Source: a virus
Strand: one strand, 5' to 3'
DNA length: 64,000 nucleotides
IMG/VR virus record: IMGVR_UViG_3300036861_000805
Location: 1 to 64,000 of that record
Shown: positions 6,066 to 13,281 of the stretch, piece after piece
Position numbering within the stretch: the first letter of the stretch is position 1
Layout of the letters: every line of letters begins with the position of its first letter
Notes under the pieces: model-generated
The model's database searches: none
The model's input: the letters and a program-made list of their open reading frames with translations, nothing else
What the model was told of the DNA's origin: nothing
Program-made: the position numbers and the translations under genes

Positions 6066-6248
6066 ATGACTAGCACGCTTCGTCGCCGGATACGCGTCGA
6101 GAGAGATCTGCGCGTCCGCGCACGTCTCGCCGAGGTCTCGTTCTGCCGTGCCTGCGACATGCCGCACGAGTACGGGCAGCTCTGCGATCTGTGCGAGAGC
6201 AGACGCCTGCACCGCAAGGCAACCCGCACGGTTGCGCGTCCCGTATAG
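6066..6248 (+). CDS. 60-residue zinc-ribbon protein
   Basis: Arg-rich N-terminus, then FCRACDMPHEYGQLCDLCES: two C-x2-C knuckles 11 residues apart that should bind zinc. Ribosome site GGAAAGGAGAG. One of many small Cys-pair proteins in this block. Nucleic-acid or protein binding is a guess. Confidence 0.75.
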   Translation: MTSTLRRRIRVERDLRVRARLAEVSFCRACDMPHEYGQLCDLCESRRLHRKATRTVARPV

Positions 6249-6277
6249 GCGGGGCGCGGAGTCGTCCGATTCCCCGT

Positions 6278-6292
6278 TTCTCAGACTGAGAA
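6278..6292. promoter_or_regulatory. dispersed palindrome, site 6
   Basis: TTCTCAG-A-CTGAGAA, perfect, 9 bases upstream of GAGAGGAGGAGG. Confidence 0.75.
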
Positions 6293-6318
6293 TCGGCATA
6301 GAGAGGAGGAGGCACCGG

Positions 6319-6393
6319 GTACGCAACTACGGCTCACGCGAGGAGGCACAAGCCCTGGCACGCGAGCACGGTGCCAAGTACATCGAGAACTGA
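6319..6393 (+). CDS. 24-residue ORF lacking a standard start
   Basis: After GAGAGGAGGAGG the open frame reads GTA CGC AAC TAC, giving RNYGSREEAQALAREHGAKY, then IEN and stop. The spacing and SD point to the GTA at 6319 as the start position. No ATG, GTG or TTG exists in frame between the SD and the stop. The peptide resembles a short helical domain tail. Either GTA (or an upstream CTG) is used, or a GTG has mutated. Confidence 0.35.
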   Translation, partial: VRNYGSREEAQALAREHGAKYIEN

Positions 6394-6410
6394 TTCTCAG
6401 TCTGAGAATC
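6392..6410. promoter_or_regulatory. dispersed palindrome, site 7
   Basis: GATTCTCAG-T-CTGAGAATC, perfect with 9-base arms. It starts inside the previous stop codon and is followed by GGAGGAAGGAGG. Confidence 0.75.
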
Positions 6411-6426
6411 GGAGGAAGGAGGAGCA

Positions 6427-6636
6427 ATGAAGCCGTACGTCGATCTCACGATCAACGCTGGGACTCTCCGCTCGATGACCGACGAGCAGTTCCACGCGCT
6501 GCGGGACAACGTTCTCGCGGATGGAAAATGGGAGACCGTTGACGGCCCGCTTCGCATCGACGGAGGCGAGTACCTGGGCGTCTACCTGCCCAACATCTTC
6601 ATCGGCATCGAGAAGGACGGATACACGCACTCGTAA
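6427..6636 (+). CDS. 69-residue hypothetical protein
   Basis: Starts MKPYVDLTINAGTLRSMTDE. Short alpha/beta protein with 'DEQFHALRDNVL' helix and a strand-rich end (GEYLGVYLPNIFIGIEKDG). Strong SD (AAGGAGGAGC). Function unknown. Confidence 0.75.
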   Translation: MKPYVDLTINAGTLRSMTDEQFHALRDNVLADGKWETVDGPLRIDGGEYLGVYLPNIFIGIEKDGYTHS

Positions 6637-6647
6637 AGGAGGATCTG

Positions 6648-7013
6648 ATGGATCTGTACTGCCCACACTGCGGCGAGCCCTGGGATTTCGACTCGCTGCA
6701 TGACGAGGCGCAAGCCGAGTACGGCGTGCCGTACTACATCGAGGACGATCCCTACGGATCGCTCAAGGCTCGCGTCAAGAACACGGCCTACGACTCGGAC
6801 GCCTACGACAAGGTGTTCCAGCGGGTGAGGAAGGAGTTCCAGCGCATCGGCTGCGGGGTGTTCGCGTCGTTCGGTGCGAAGTGCTCGACGCCCTCTACGG
6901 AAGTCGATCGCACGTTCGGGCTCACGCGCCAGGAGGCCGCAGGCGCGTTGTACGACTTGCTCGGCGACGACATGGACGGCGCAGCCGCCATGCTCGACGA
7001 CATGGGGTACTGA
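6648..7013 (+). CDS. 121-residue zinc-ribbon protein
   Basis: Starts MDLYCPHCGEPWDFDSLHDE; the CPHCGEPW knuckle is an N-terminal zinc-ribbon half. Further Cys lie in the middle (GCGVFASFGAKC). A C-terminal acidic helix (GALYDLLGDDMDGAAAMLDD) resembles helical endings of phage accessory proteins. SD AAAGGAGGATCTG. Function unknown. Confidence 0.8.
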   Translation: MDLYCPHCGEPWDFDSLHDEAQAEYGVPYYIEDDPYGSLKARVKNTAYDSDAYDKVFQRVRKEFQRIGCGVFASFGAKCSTPSTEVDRTFGLTRQEAAGALYDLLGDDMDGAAAMLDDMGY

Positions 7014-7024
7014 CCGCTGCGCGT

Positions 7025-7049
7025 CACTCATTCACTTTCTGAATGAGTG
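7025..7049 (+). other. intergenic hairpin
   Basis: Perfect 10-base stem CACTCATTCA / TGAATGAGTG with a CTTTC loop, between two genes; no T run follows. Confidence 0.5.
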
Positions 7050-7098
7050 CGCGCGGAGTCGTCATCCCGGCGCTCCACGACAGCGAAAGGAGTCCGCT

Positions 7099-7251
7099 AT
7101 GTCTACCACGGCTTCCGATCTTCCCGGCAAGACCGGGCCCGAGATCGCCGCGCTCGTCAAGGGCGGGGAGATCTCGCAGAAGGATGCGGAGAAGTTCGTC
7201 GGCGATCGCGCGGTACGCAAGCTCCGCTCGGCGCTCGACAAGCTGGCATAG
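7099..7251 (+). CDS. 50-residue hypothetical protein
   Basis: Starts MSTTASDLPGKTGPEIAALV. It has two predicted helices (GPEIAALVKGGEIS, DAEKFVGDRAVRKLRSALDK). Preceded by GAAAGGAGTCCG and followed by a long perfect hairpin. Function unknown. Confidence 0.7.
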   Translation: MSTTASDLPGKTGPEIAALVKGGEISQKDAEKFVGDRAVRKLRSALDKLA

Positions 7252-7255
7252 TCCC

Positions 7256-7298
7256 AAAAAGCGGTCCCGGACCGGCAATTGTGCGGTCCGGGACCGCT
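7256..7298 (-). terminator. terminator-like hairpin oriented leftward
   Basis: 15-base perfect stem AGCGGTCCCGGACCG / CGGTCCGGGACCGCT, loop containing CAATTG. On the minus strand it is followed by TTTTT, so it is a textbook intrinsic terminator for leftward transcription although all nearby genes run rightward. Confidence 0.6.
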
Positions 7299-7321
7299 CA
7301 TGCACGTCCGAAGGAGGAATC

Positions 7322-7585
7322 ATGGAGCAGAACACGCTCCGGCACATCGCGGAGGACGCATTCCTCACTGCCGCGAAAATCCGCACGCTCGACGATGATT
7401 ATCTCGGAGTCGAAAATGAACTCGACTCCTATCGACTGGCCGAAATCATCGTAAATCTAGGCGAGCGCATCATCGACCAAGCAGGGATTCCACATGAAGC
7501 TGTATGGGTCCCCGATGCCTTGCGCGACATGCTCGATCCCGATTATCTCGGGCGCACAACCGGTGACCCACCGATCGGTTATTGA
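7322..7585 (+). CDS. 87-residue hypothetical protein
   Basis: Starts MEQNTLRHIAEDAFLTAAKI. Mostly helical and acidic, with a tail 'VPDALRDMLDPDYLGRTTGD'. SD GAAGGAGG. It is bracketed by the leftward hairpin upstream and a rightward terminator downstream. Confidence 0.75.
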   Translation: MEQNTLRHIAEDAFLTAAKIRTLDDDYLGVENELDSYRLAEIIVNLGERIIDQAGIPHEAVWVPDALRDMLDPDYLGRTTGDPPIGY

Positions 7586-7592
7586 CGGAAGG

Positions 7593-7614
7593 GCATCCCG
7601 AGAGGGATGCTTTT
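7593..7614 (+). terminator. intrinsic terminator
   Basis: Stem GCATCCC / GGGATGC with a GAGA loop and TTTT tail, 8 bases after the stop of 7322-7585. Confidence 0.75.
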
Positions 7615-7633
7615 CGATGCCCTGACTCAGACG

Positions 7634-7648
7634 TTATCAGGCTGAGAA
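7634..7648. promoter_or_regulatory. dispersed palindrome, site 8
   Basis: TTATCAG-G-CTGAGAA (one arm mismatch), between a terminator and the AAAGGAG of the next gene. Confidence 0.65.
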
Positions 7649-7670
7649 TCGACCGAAAGGAGAGCACACA

Positions 7671-7913
7671 ATGGACAACCGCGTCCTGCAAGACGAGCAC
7701 GAGCAGGCGCTCACCCACATCGACAAAGCCGACGAATGGGCGAACAAAGACAACGTCGATCCTGACTATCGACGTGTCGCGGTTGACTACCACCTGCGGC
7801 TCGCACAAATCCACGCGACGCTCGCGACCGCGCAGAAGCTCGACACCCTGATCGGCCTCGTGTTCGACGAGGGTCGCCCCATCTATATGCGCGGGAAGGA
7901 GGTGCCACATTGA
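7671..7913 (+). CDS. 80-residue helical protein
   Basis: Starts MDNRVLQDEHEQALTHIDKA. A helical hairpin-like sequence (YHLRLAQIHATLATAQKLDT) and a short strand end. It overlaps the next gene through a TTGA junction. Function unknown. Confidence 0.75.
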   Translation: MDNRVLQDEHEQALTHIDKADEWANKDNVDPDYRRVAVDYHLRLAQIHATLATAQKLDTLIGLVFDEGRPIYMRGKEVPH

Positions 7914-8104
7914 CCCGCATCCCAGTCGAGGCGATCGAAGGTCTCGAAGAAGTCGTCACGCGCTGGCTCGACCAGCGCATCGGCGAACTGCGCGAGGAAC
8001 TCGGCGCGGAGCGCGTCGAACGCCAGAATGCGGATGAGGCGATCCGCGACTCACTGCAGACGCTCTCGCATCAGCTCGAGAACGTGGCGGGGCAGTTGTC
8101 ATGA
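7910..8104 (+). CDS. 64-residue coiled-coil protein
   Basis: The TTG start overlaps the upstream TGA and has GGAAGGAGG ahead of it. Residues 10-60 are a continuous coiled coil (WLDQRIGELREELGAERVE, LQTLSHQLENVAGQ). It is coupled by ATGA to a membrane protein, which suggests the two work together at the membrane. Confidence 0.7.
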   Translation: MTRIPVEAIEGLEEVVTRWLDQRIGELREELGAERVERQNADEAIRDSLQTLSHQLENVAGQLS

Positions 8105-8301
8105 GACGGCTGCCGAGTATCGGTGATCGCATCGAGCTCGTTCTCACTCTGAGAAAGCTATTCGGGGTCAAGGAGCTCGGATTCGTCACGTTGCTCGCGC
8201 TCGGTTTCTCAAGCCCGATGTTCGGAGGGCCGTGGCACGCCGCCGCGGCCTTCCTCGCTTACTGCGTGCTCTTCGTCTCGGTTGCACTGGACGGACGATA
8301 G
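8101..8301 (+). CDS. 66-residue two-helix membrane protein
   Basis: Starts MRRLPSIGDRIELVLTLRKL. Two hydrophobic segments (GFVTLLALGFSSPMFGG and AAAAFLAYCVLFVSVAL) make it a likely inner-membrane hairpin. Palindrome site 9 lies inside the gene. It could be an accessory holin-like or exclusion protein, but its early-region location argues against a main holin. Confidence 0.7.
   Translation: MRRLPSIGDRIELVLTLRKLFGVKELGFVTLLALGFSSPMFGGPWHAAAAFLAYCVLFVSVALDGR
8141..8155. promoter_or_regulatory. dispersed palindrome, site 9 (intragenic)
   Basis: TTCTCA-CTC-TGAGAA. Its arms match the family but the innermost base pair differs, and it is within coding sequence. Confidence 0.55.
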
Positions 8302-8317
8302 ACCCGGCACGTAGAAT
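8288..8317 (+). promoter_or_regulatory. promoter of shared cassette type
   Basis: TGGACG, an 18-base spacer, and TAGAAT (8312-8317). The downstream sequence GTCGTTAGCCCAGTAGTTC is shared with copies at 11775 and 18129, each ending in ACCGAAAGGAG or similar. Confidence 0.55.
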
Positions 8318-8354
8318 GTCGTTAGCCCAGTAGTTCAACCGAAAAGGAGGCGTC

Positions 8355-8588
8355 ATGCTGACGCTCGAACAGGTGGAGGCGAGAGACTTCACCTTCTGTA
8401 CCGCCGTCTATGGCAACCCGCTTCGCTTCGAGCGGTTTATCGTCGGGACGGGACTGAAGTCCGAGGCGGAACCTCGTGCGAGAGCCTTCGCCACGGAGCA
8501 ATGGGGCGAGCCCGAGAAGCTCTGGCTCTACCCCCGCACCTACATCAAGGATGCGCGGCGGCTGCTCGCGGAGGGTCGCCATGACTGA
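8355..8588 (+). CDS. 77-residue hypothetical protein
   Basis: Starts MLTLEQVEARDFTFCTAVYG. First gene after the shared-cassette promoter, with AAAAGGAGG ahead. Alpha/beta, soluble. The end overlaps the next start by eight bases. Function unknown. Confidence 0.75.
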   Translation: MLTLEQVEARDFTFCTAVYGNPLRFERFIVGTGLKSEAEPRARAFATEQWGEPEKLWLYPRTYIKDARRLLAEGRHD

Positions 8589-8952
8589 CAGCGCCCTCTA
8601 TATCCTCACTCCGCCCGTACCGTTCCGCGCGGGATTCGTGGGTACAGGCGACGCCAGTCCCTTCTATCACCACTGCGCGGACTGCACCCGCGCCACGTAT
8701 CCGGATATGCCCGACTCGGACGCGGAGCAGCCGATTACGGCTGTGCTCGCTGCGCCCGGGCTCGACACGCTCGTCTGGGATGCCATACGGCTCGTGCAAC
8801 TCGACGAGTCGGACTCGCTCTCGTACACGCCGGCGGTCTTCTGCGCCCAGCACGCGCAGGAGCGTTGGCCGCAGGAGTTCTGCCCGGAATGCGGGCAACC
8901 CGACAACTGCGGCGATTGCGACCACACACCGATTACGGAGGCTGTCGCATGA
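8581..8952 (+). CDS. 123-residue zinc-binding protein
   Basis: Starts MTDSALYILTPPVPFRAGFV. The cysteines fall in two groups: HHCADCTRATYP near residues 28-33 and FCPECGQPDNCGDCDH near the C-terminus. They look like two zinc sites. Function unknown; joined by ATGA to the next gene. Confidence 0.75.
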   Translation: MTDSALYILTPPVPFRAGFVGTGDASPFYHHCADCTRATYPDMPDSDAEQPITAVLAAPGLDTLVWDAIRLVQLDESDSLSYTPAVFCAQHAQERWPQEFCPECGQPDNCGDCDHTPITEAVA

Positions 8953-9293
8953 ACACTTACAGAGAGCAGCTCGCGCGACAGGAGGCTTTGCGAGCCTCCC
9001 TGCCCAAGCGCGAGTACATCACGAACCAGGAGTACGCGAAGCTCAAGTCCGCGCTCACGCGTGCGAAGAACTCGGGCGATCCGGCGCGCGTGCTCAAGGC
9101 AGTTGAGGCGGCGGTCGACGTCTTCAATCAGAAGATCTGGCCGGACGATTGGGCGATGTGGCGCATCGCGCTCGAGGATGCCTCGCAACAGGCGAAGTCA
9201 TCGGCGGCCCGTGCGTCCATCCGCGACGGTGAGTACGAGCGGCTGATGACGCTCTCCGACGAACTGTACGCGGCAAGCCTGGTCCTGTTCTGA
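8949..9293 (+). CDS. 114-residue helical protein
   Basis: Starts MNTYREQLARQEALRASLPK. Almost wholly helical with amphipathic stretches (ALTRAKNSGDPARVLKAVEA). TGATG junction to the next gene. No family recognised. Confidence 0.75.
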   Translation: MNTYREQLARQEALRASLPKREYITNQEYAKLKSALTRAKNSGDPARVLKAVEAAVDVFNQKIWPDDWAMWRIALEDASQQAKSSAARASIRDGEYERLMTLSDELYAASLVLF

Positions 9294-9496
9294 TGACGCT
9301 GCGCGACTTCATACGAGAGAACCGCGCAGAGATCGACGCCATGATCAACGCGGAGCTATTCCGCTGGGATGGAGAGGGAGGCCGCGGGACGATCCCCAAT
9401 CCGCCGCCTCGACGCAACGACGACGAACGCGGCGCGTGGATAGTGAACTACGAGCCGCTCTACCGATGGGCACGCTCCTGTGGGGTGCCCGTCTGA
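9293..9496 (+). CDS. 67-residue hypothetical protein
   Basis: Starts MTLRDFIRENRAEIDAMINA, sharing the A of the preceding TGA. The N-terminal helix (MTLRDFIRENRAEIDAMI) is a pattern seen in many small actinobacterial ORFs; the C-terminal half is Trp/Arg-rich. Function unknown. Confidence 0.7.
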   Translation: MTLRDFIRENRAEIDAMINAELFRWDGEGGRGTIPNPPPRRNDDERGAWIVNYEPLYRWARSCGVPV

Positions 9497-9514
9497 GAAT
9501 CCCGCCTGGCGGGA
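9493..9514. promoter_or_regulatory. half palindrome plus TCCCGCC-T-GGCGGGA
   Basis: CTGAGAAT (9493-9500) is a lone right arm of the dispersed palindrome. It is fused to a perfect TCCCGCC-T-GGCGGGA (9500-9514), a variant of the second palindrome family. Both lie between two genes. Confidence 0.5.
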
Positions 9515-9528
9515 GAGAGGAGAAAAGG

Positions 9529-10083
9529 ATGAGTGCGTGGGTCGTATCGAAGACGCACATCGACCTGCTCGTACGAGCAGCGCTACACGCTCGCGAGGTC
9601 AGCGGCCACGGCTTTTCATGGTGGGCCGTCGAAGAGAACGGTGGCTACGCCGGCTGGCGAGAGCTCGACGAATTCGCCGAGGAACGGGCGCCTCGCTATG
9701 AAGGGCACGAGTTCGTGAGCCCCTCCGCGCTCGGGCAGATCCTCGTGAACGAGAACGTCATGAGCGTGCATCACCGCTACCCGGACGACAACCCCGATAT
9801 GGGGGAGTTGCCCGGTCCAGTCGACGCCTACTACATGGGTCCCTACGTGTACGAGAATCCGGGCTATACGCTCACACCCGGCGAAGTGTTCGCAGCGATC
9901 GACTGTCTCGACTACCAGAGCTGCGAGCACGATGAGTGGATGCAGTCGGAGGCCTATGCGTTCCTGCGCGCCCTGCGTGTGCGCTATTGCCAGAAGGTCG
10001 AAGGGTACGCCGAGGCTCCTCATGGCTGGGAGCAAGAGGACCTGGCCAAGCGACCGCGTGAGTTCTCGCGGAGGGTCCTCTGA
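9529..10083 (+). CDS. 184-residue conserved-looking phage protein
   Basis: Starts MSAWVVSKTHIDLLVRAALH. Features are an aromatic N-terminal half (FSWWAVEENGGYAGWREL), LGQILVNENVMSVHHRYPDD, and a C-terminal IDCLDYQSCEHDEWMQSEA. The KTHID...AIDCLDYQSCEH pattern resembles a hypothetical family found in many phages and bacteria. No catalytic assignment can be made. Confidence 0.8.
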   Translation: MSAWVVSKTHIDLLVRAALHAREVSGHGFSWWAVEENGGYAGWRELDEFAEERAPRYEGHEFVSPSALGQILVNENVMSVHHRYPDDNPDMGELPGPVDAYYMGPYVYENPGYTLTPGEVFAAIDCLDYQSCEHDEWMQSEAYAFLRALRVRYCQKVEGYAEAPHGWEQEDLAKRPREFSRRVL

Positions 10084-10310
10084 TGCGCATCGTCATCGCC
10101 ATTGATCTCGGGAACGAGGCTATGCAGACCATGCAGGACGTCGCCGACGCGCTTGCGAAGTGCCTGACGGCGAGCACGGACATGAACGAGCCGCTGCTCA
10201 TGAACGAGAGCGGCCGCGTTCGCGACCTGAACGGAAATACAGTGGGAGCCTGGGAAGTAGTCGATCTCGCCAACGGCAGCCCGTCATGGTTGACGAGTTT
10301 CTCAGACTGA
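10083..10310 (+). CDS. 75-residue hypothetical protein
   Basis: TGATG junction with the preceding gene. Reads MRIVIAIDLGNEAMQTMQDV. A ferredoxin-like alpha/beta start is followed by a loop-rich C-terminal part ending SWLTSFSD. Function unknown. Confidence 0.7.
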   Translation: MRIVIAIDLGNEAMQTMQDVADALAKCLTASTDMNEPLLMNESGRVRDLNGNTVGAWEVVDLANGSPSWLTSFSD

Positions 10311-10314
10311 GAAA
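10298..10314. promoter_or_regulatory. dispersed palindrome, site 10
   Basis: TTTCTCAG-A-CTGAGAAA, perfect. Its right end runs directly into AAAGGAGGAG, so binding there or an RNA hairpin would cover the ribosome site of the next gene. Confidence 0.75.
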
Positions 10315-10325
10315 GGAGGAGAAGC

Positions 10326-10616
10326 ATGAACGAGTCCATCATCGACCGCACGGCTGACCAGGCGGTCGGCTTCCTGCGCGTGTTCCACGTGATAGGCAAG
10401 CGGGCAGGTGTCGTGCACTGGCGCCACGACGTCGCAGCCCGTGATGAGAACCACGCTTGTGACCTTGCGCGTGAGTTCATCCTGACCAGCAAAGCGAACA
10501 TCTTGCACGACGTGCGAGGCGATCTGCGCTTCAGCGCCGAGCGTGCACGCATGCTCTCAGAACCCTATGGATGGATCATCGGAGTACGAGATCCAAAAGG
10601 AGAAGACAATGGCTAA
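10326..10616 (+). CDS. 96-residue hypothetical protein
   Basis: Starts MNESIIDRTADQAVGFLRVF. The helical N-terminus is followed by HWRHDVAARDENHACDLARE, and the tail (GWIIGVRDPKGEDNG) overlaps the DnaN start. Being translationally coupled to the sliding clamp suggests a replication-related or timing role, but no motif proves it. Confidence 0.7.
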   Translation: MNESIIDRTADQAVGFLRVFHVIGKRAGVVHWRHDVAARDENHACDLAREFILTSKANILHDVRGDLRFSAERARMLSEPYGWIIGVRDPKGEDNG

Positions 10617-11754
10617 GTCGTTTACATTCCGCGCGTCCGCGGCCGAGATCCTGGGGGTCGTCAGCCGCGTCACTCGTACCAACAAGAACGCCGTCGAAGT
10701 CCTGAACGGCGTGCATCTCGCGCTTGAGGGCAAAGAGCTGATCGTGCAGGGATCGGACATGAGCCTGATCCTGCGTGAGCGTCTTCCGGTCACGCACGTC
10801 GGCGAGGGCACGCGCGTCGTGCTCAAGGCGGATAAGGTGCTCAAGGGGCTGCGCACGCTCGACGGCATCGTCACATTCGCTGGTCGCAAGAATGTGCTCG
10901 CGATCCGGAACGGCACAACCACGCTCAACTACGCGCTCGGCAACGTCGAGGACTATCCGACGCTGCCCGTTGGCCCGACGGATTCCGCAGTCAGTTGCGA
11001 GCGCAAGGAGTTCGAGCTCACATTCGGCACCGTGAAGGCCGCACTCGGCAAGGACCAGTCGCGGCCGATTCTGTGCTGCGTCAAGCTTGAGATGGACCCG
11101 GAGTGGAAAGGCCGTTTCCGTATGACGGCCACGGACTCCTACCGTCTGGCCTCAGACTCCTGCGCTTCAACGCAGGCGGAGTTCGGCGAGGCGAACGTCG
11201 ACGGCCAGGACTTCGCCAAGGCACTTCAGTTCGTCGGCCACGGCCTCGCGAAGAAGGTCACGCTGTCGCGTTTCGACAAGTGGGTCGTGCTCTCCGAGGG
11301 AGAGCGGAGCGCGTGGCTGCGCGTGATCGAGGGACAGTTTCCGAACTATCGACAGCTCCTCCCGCAAAGTTGGGAGGCCTGCATCGAGCTCAACCGACGG
11401 GAGGCGCTCAAGGCCTTCGATCGCATGAGCAAGCTGAACGAATATAACCGCCCGGCGAAGATCACCTGGGCTGCGGATGCAGTCCTAGCGACCATCGGCT
11501 CGGACATCCCGGACGTGAACCTCGTCGAGTCCAGAATCGAGGCCACGGCCACGGGCGCATATGAGCTGGGGCTCCCGTATGGGATCAACCCAACGTTCAT
11601 GTACGACGCCCTGCAGTCAATCGGCGGAGAGAAGGTGCGTTTCCACTACATCAACCCGCTCCGGCCCTGCCTCATCACCGAGCCGGACTGGAACCACGAA
11701 GGCGGGGGGATGCCGGATCGCTTCTACCTTGTCATGCCGATCCGGTTGCCATAG
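10609..11754 (+). CDS. dnaN: DNA polymerase sliding clamp (beta subunit)
   Basis: 381 residues starting MAKSFTFRASAAEILGVVSR after AAAAGGAGAAGAC. It has the three-fold pattern of beta clamps. Recognisable features are LEGKELIVQGSDMSLILRER (domain 1), RMTATDSYRLASDS (domain 2, the TDSYRL-type motif), EGQFPNYRQLLP (the typical EGxFPxY), and the end RFYLVMPIRLP, matching the canonical 'YLxMPxRL' terminus. It would form the ring that tethers a polymerase. No polymerase gene is in the window, so it may recruit the host enzyme. Confidence 0.9.
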   Translation: MAKSFTFRASAAEILGVVSRVTRTNKNAVEVLNGVHLALEGKELIVQGSDMSLILRERLPVTHVGEGTRVVLKADKVLKGLRTLDGIVTFAGRKNVLAIRNGTTTLNYALGNVEDYPTLPVGPTDSAVSCERKEFELTFGTVKAALGKDQSRPILCCVKLEMDPEWKGRFRMTATDSYRLASDSCASTQAEFGEANVDGQDFAKALQFVGHGLAKKVTLSRFDKWVVLSEGERSAWLRVIEGQFPNYRQLLPQSWEACIELNRREALKAFDRMSKLNEYNRPAKITWAADAVLATIGSDIPDVNLVESRIEATATGAYELGLPYGINPTFMYDALQSIGGEKVRFHYINPLRPCLITEPDWNHEGGGMPDRFYLVMPIRLP

Positions 11755-11780
11755 ACGAGTGATAGGCCGACAGCTAGAAT
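11752..11780 (+). promoter_or_regulatory. promoter of shared cassette type
   Basis: TAGACG (overlapping the dnaN stop), a 17-base spacer, and TAGAAT (11775-11780). GTCGGTAGCCCAG and ACCGAAAGGAG follow, as in the 8312 copy. Confidence 0.55.
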
Positions 11781-11812
11781 GTCGGTAGCCCAGACAACCG
11801 AAAGGAGAAACC

Positions 11813-12307
11813 GTGCGTGATCCAATCCCTCCGGGGAGGGTGGCGAATGGCGCATCCCTCGCCGACCGCGTCGAGCACTACCTCAGACGCGTCGTTGTCG
11901 ACGCGGAATCGGGATGCTGGTTGTGGCAAGGGGGAAGAAACGTGTACGGCTATGCAGAGGTGTCTATCCGATACCAGAAACGCCGTGTGCATCTGGTCGT
12001 GTACGAGGTACTCGTAGGCCCTATCCCTGACGGCCACGATCTGCACCATCGCTGTCCAAACAGACACTGCATCTACCCGCGCCACCTAGAGCCGTTGACA
12101 CATGGGCAACATGCGTATCTCCATTTCGCTTCGTTATTTACTGCTGCCAACGAAAGGCGTCGAGCGGCAACACACTGCAAACACAATCATCTGCTGAGCG
12201 GCGACAACCTTTACATCCGTCCTGACGGGCGGAGGTCGTGCAGACGGTGTCGAGCGAATGCGGTAGTTCGATACGAGAGGAGGAGACGCTGTGTACGAGC
12301 CACGTGA
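11813..12307 (+). CDS. HNH homing-type endonuclease
   Basis: 164 residues from GTG 11813. It contains the standard phage HNH layout: GCWLWQGGRNVYGYAEV, then HLVVYEVLVGPIPDGHDLHH, then RCPNRHCIYPRHLEPLTHGQ. His/His/Asn-type metal-binding residues sit between Cys knuckles. A second Cys/His cluster (HCKHNHLLSGDNLYIRPDGR then CRRC) is a DNA-binding zinc element typical of these enzymes. It sits directly after dnaN under its own promoter, as mobile homing endonucleases often do. Confidence 0.85.
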   Translation: MRDPIPPGRVANGASLADRVEHYLRRVVVDAESGCWLWQGGRNVYGYAEVSIRYQKRRVHLVVYEVLVGPIPDGHDLHHRCPNRHCIYPRHLEPLTHGQHAYLHFASLFTAANERRRAATHCKHNHLLSGDNLYIRPDGRRSCRRCRANAVVRYERRRRCVRAT

Positions 12308-12533
12308 TCCTCTGCCCCCGGGCCATGGAGAGCCGCGGTCATTGAACCCCCGCGGCACCTTCGACACCGATCCTGGTGTTCAGTTCCGCTGCCCCGAGTG
12401 CGGTGTGATGGTCCAGAACCTGCGCCCAGATGCTCATGGCGAGTGGGAAGGCTACTGTCCGTCCCACGGAACGGTTCCGGCAGTCGCTCTGGGTTCTCAG
12501 ACTGATAACGACGACGAGGATCAGGATGAGTGA
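12291..12533 (+). CDS. 80-residue zinc-ribbon protein
   Basis: GTG start inside the HNH gene, with GAGAGGAGGAG ahead. The first 30 residues are Pro-rich and probably disordered. Then FRCPECGVMVQNL and YCPSHGT form a C-x2-C / C-x2-H zinc ribbon. The acidic tail (DNDDEDQDE) is encoded across palindrome site 11. Confidence 0.7.
   Translation: MYEPRDPLPPGHGEPRSLNPRGTFDTDPGVQFRCPECGVMVQNLRPDAHGEWEGYCPSHGTVPAVALGSQTDNDDEDQDE
12493..12509. promoter_or_regulatory. dispersed palindrome, site 11
   Basis: GTTCTCAG-A-CTGATAAC, one mismatch between arms, within the 3' end of one gene and 17 bases before the next start. Confidence 0.65.
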
Positions 12534-12795
12534 GCCACTCGACTGGCCGATGAGGCTGGCTAAGGTCGCCTCGCTACTCGACGACGAAACCGTAGACGTT
12601 GTGCTCGACGAGGACGATGGCTACTGCCACATCGTCGACGCAGATGGGCTCACGTACTACTGCGGCAAACCGCGTGTGGGCGAGGTCGCCTGCAAGACCT
12701 ACGAGGGCGAGGCGATCTGCCCGACATGCGGACTCCCAACGTGCCCGACGTGTGCGGTGCGCTCGGATCTCGCCGTACGACTGGAGGGAACATGA
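12526..12795 (+). CDS. 89-residue zinc-ribbon protein
   Basis: Starts MSEPLDWPMRLAKVASLLDD. Acidic strand-rich middle (DGYCHIVDADGLTYYC), then ICPTCGLPTCPTCAVRSD with overlapping C-x2-C pairs for zinc. Overlaps both neighbours by 4-8 bases. Function unknown. Confidence 0.75.
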   Translation: MSEPLDWPMRLAKVASLLDDETVDVVLDEDDGYCHIVDADGLTYYCGKPRVGEVACKTYEGEAICPTCGLPTCPTCAVRSDLAVRLEGT

Positions 12796-13061
12796 CGAGC
12801 GAAGAGCAGACGGAGCGTCGCCTGAAGCGTGAGGCGGACACGCTCCTGAAGACGATCAAGGTGGGCGACAAGTCCGTAAACGTCGCCCGTGTCGAAGTCA
12901 CCTACCAACGCCCAGGCGACATCGAGCACGCGGGACACCTCGTCGTCGTTATGCCGGGAGACGTGGATCCCTGGCAGATGGCGCGTGAGCAGGGCTACCG
13001 CTACCTCGAGAGCCTGGGGGAACTGGAGTACAGCAGTGTCGACGACATCTACGCGATCTAA
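12792..13061 (+). CDS. 89-residue hypothetical protein
   Basis: Starts MTSEEQTERRLKREADTLLK. N-terminal charged helix, then a beta-rich domain (VEVTYQRPGDIEHAGHLVVV). ATGA coupled. No family recognised. Confidence 0.7.
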   Translation: MTSEEQTERRLKREADTLLKTIKVGDKSVNVARVEVTYQRPGDIEHAGHLVVVMPGDVDPWQMAREQGYRYLESLGELEYSSVDDIYAI

Positions 13062-13281
13062 GCCGCTGGAGTTCAAGGGGCGCCACCGCGTCTCAATCAT
13101 CCTCCGCGCCCCCGACCTGACGCCCGTAGAGGCGAAGGAACTCGTGAAGGAACTTCGCGACGCGCTCCGCTATGTCCGGAACGGAAGCGGCGGCAGACCA
13201 ATCCAAGCCACGGTCAGCTGGACAGACCTGGATGATCTCGGAACCTACGCACTAAGGCTGCGGAGGAGGCGGGTGGTATGA
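13036..13281 (+). CDS. 81-residue hypothetical protein
   Basis: GTG start within the previous gene (26-base overlap). Reads MSTTSTRSKPLEFKGRHRVS, then a ferredoxin-like stretch (SIILRAPDLTPVEAKELVKE) and a basic tail. The overlap is longer than usual here, so the start could be later, but no other good start exists. Confidence 0.6.
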   Translation: MSTTSTRSKPLEFKGRHRVSIILRAPDLTPVEAKELVKELRDALRYVRNGSGGRPIQATVSWTDLDDLGTYALRLRRRRVV

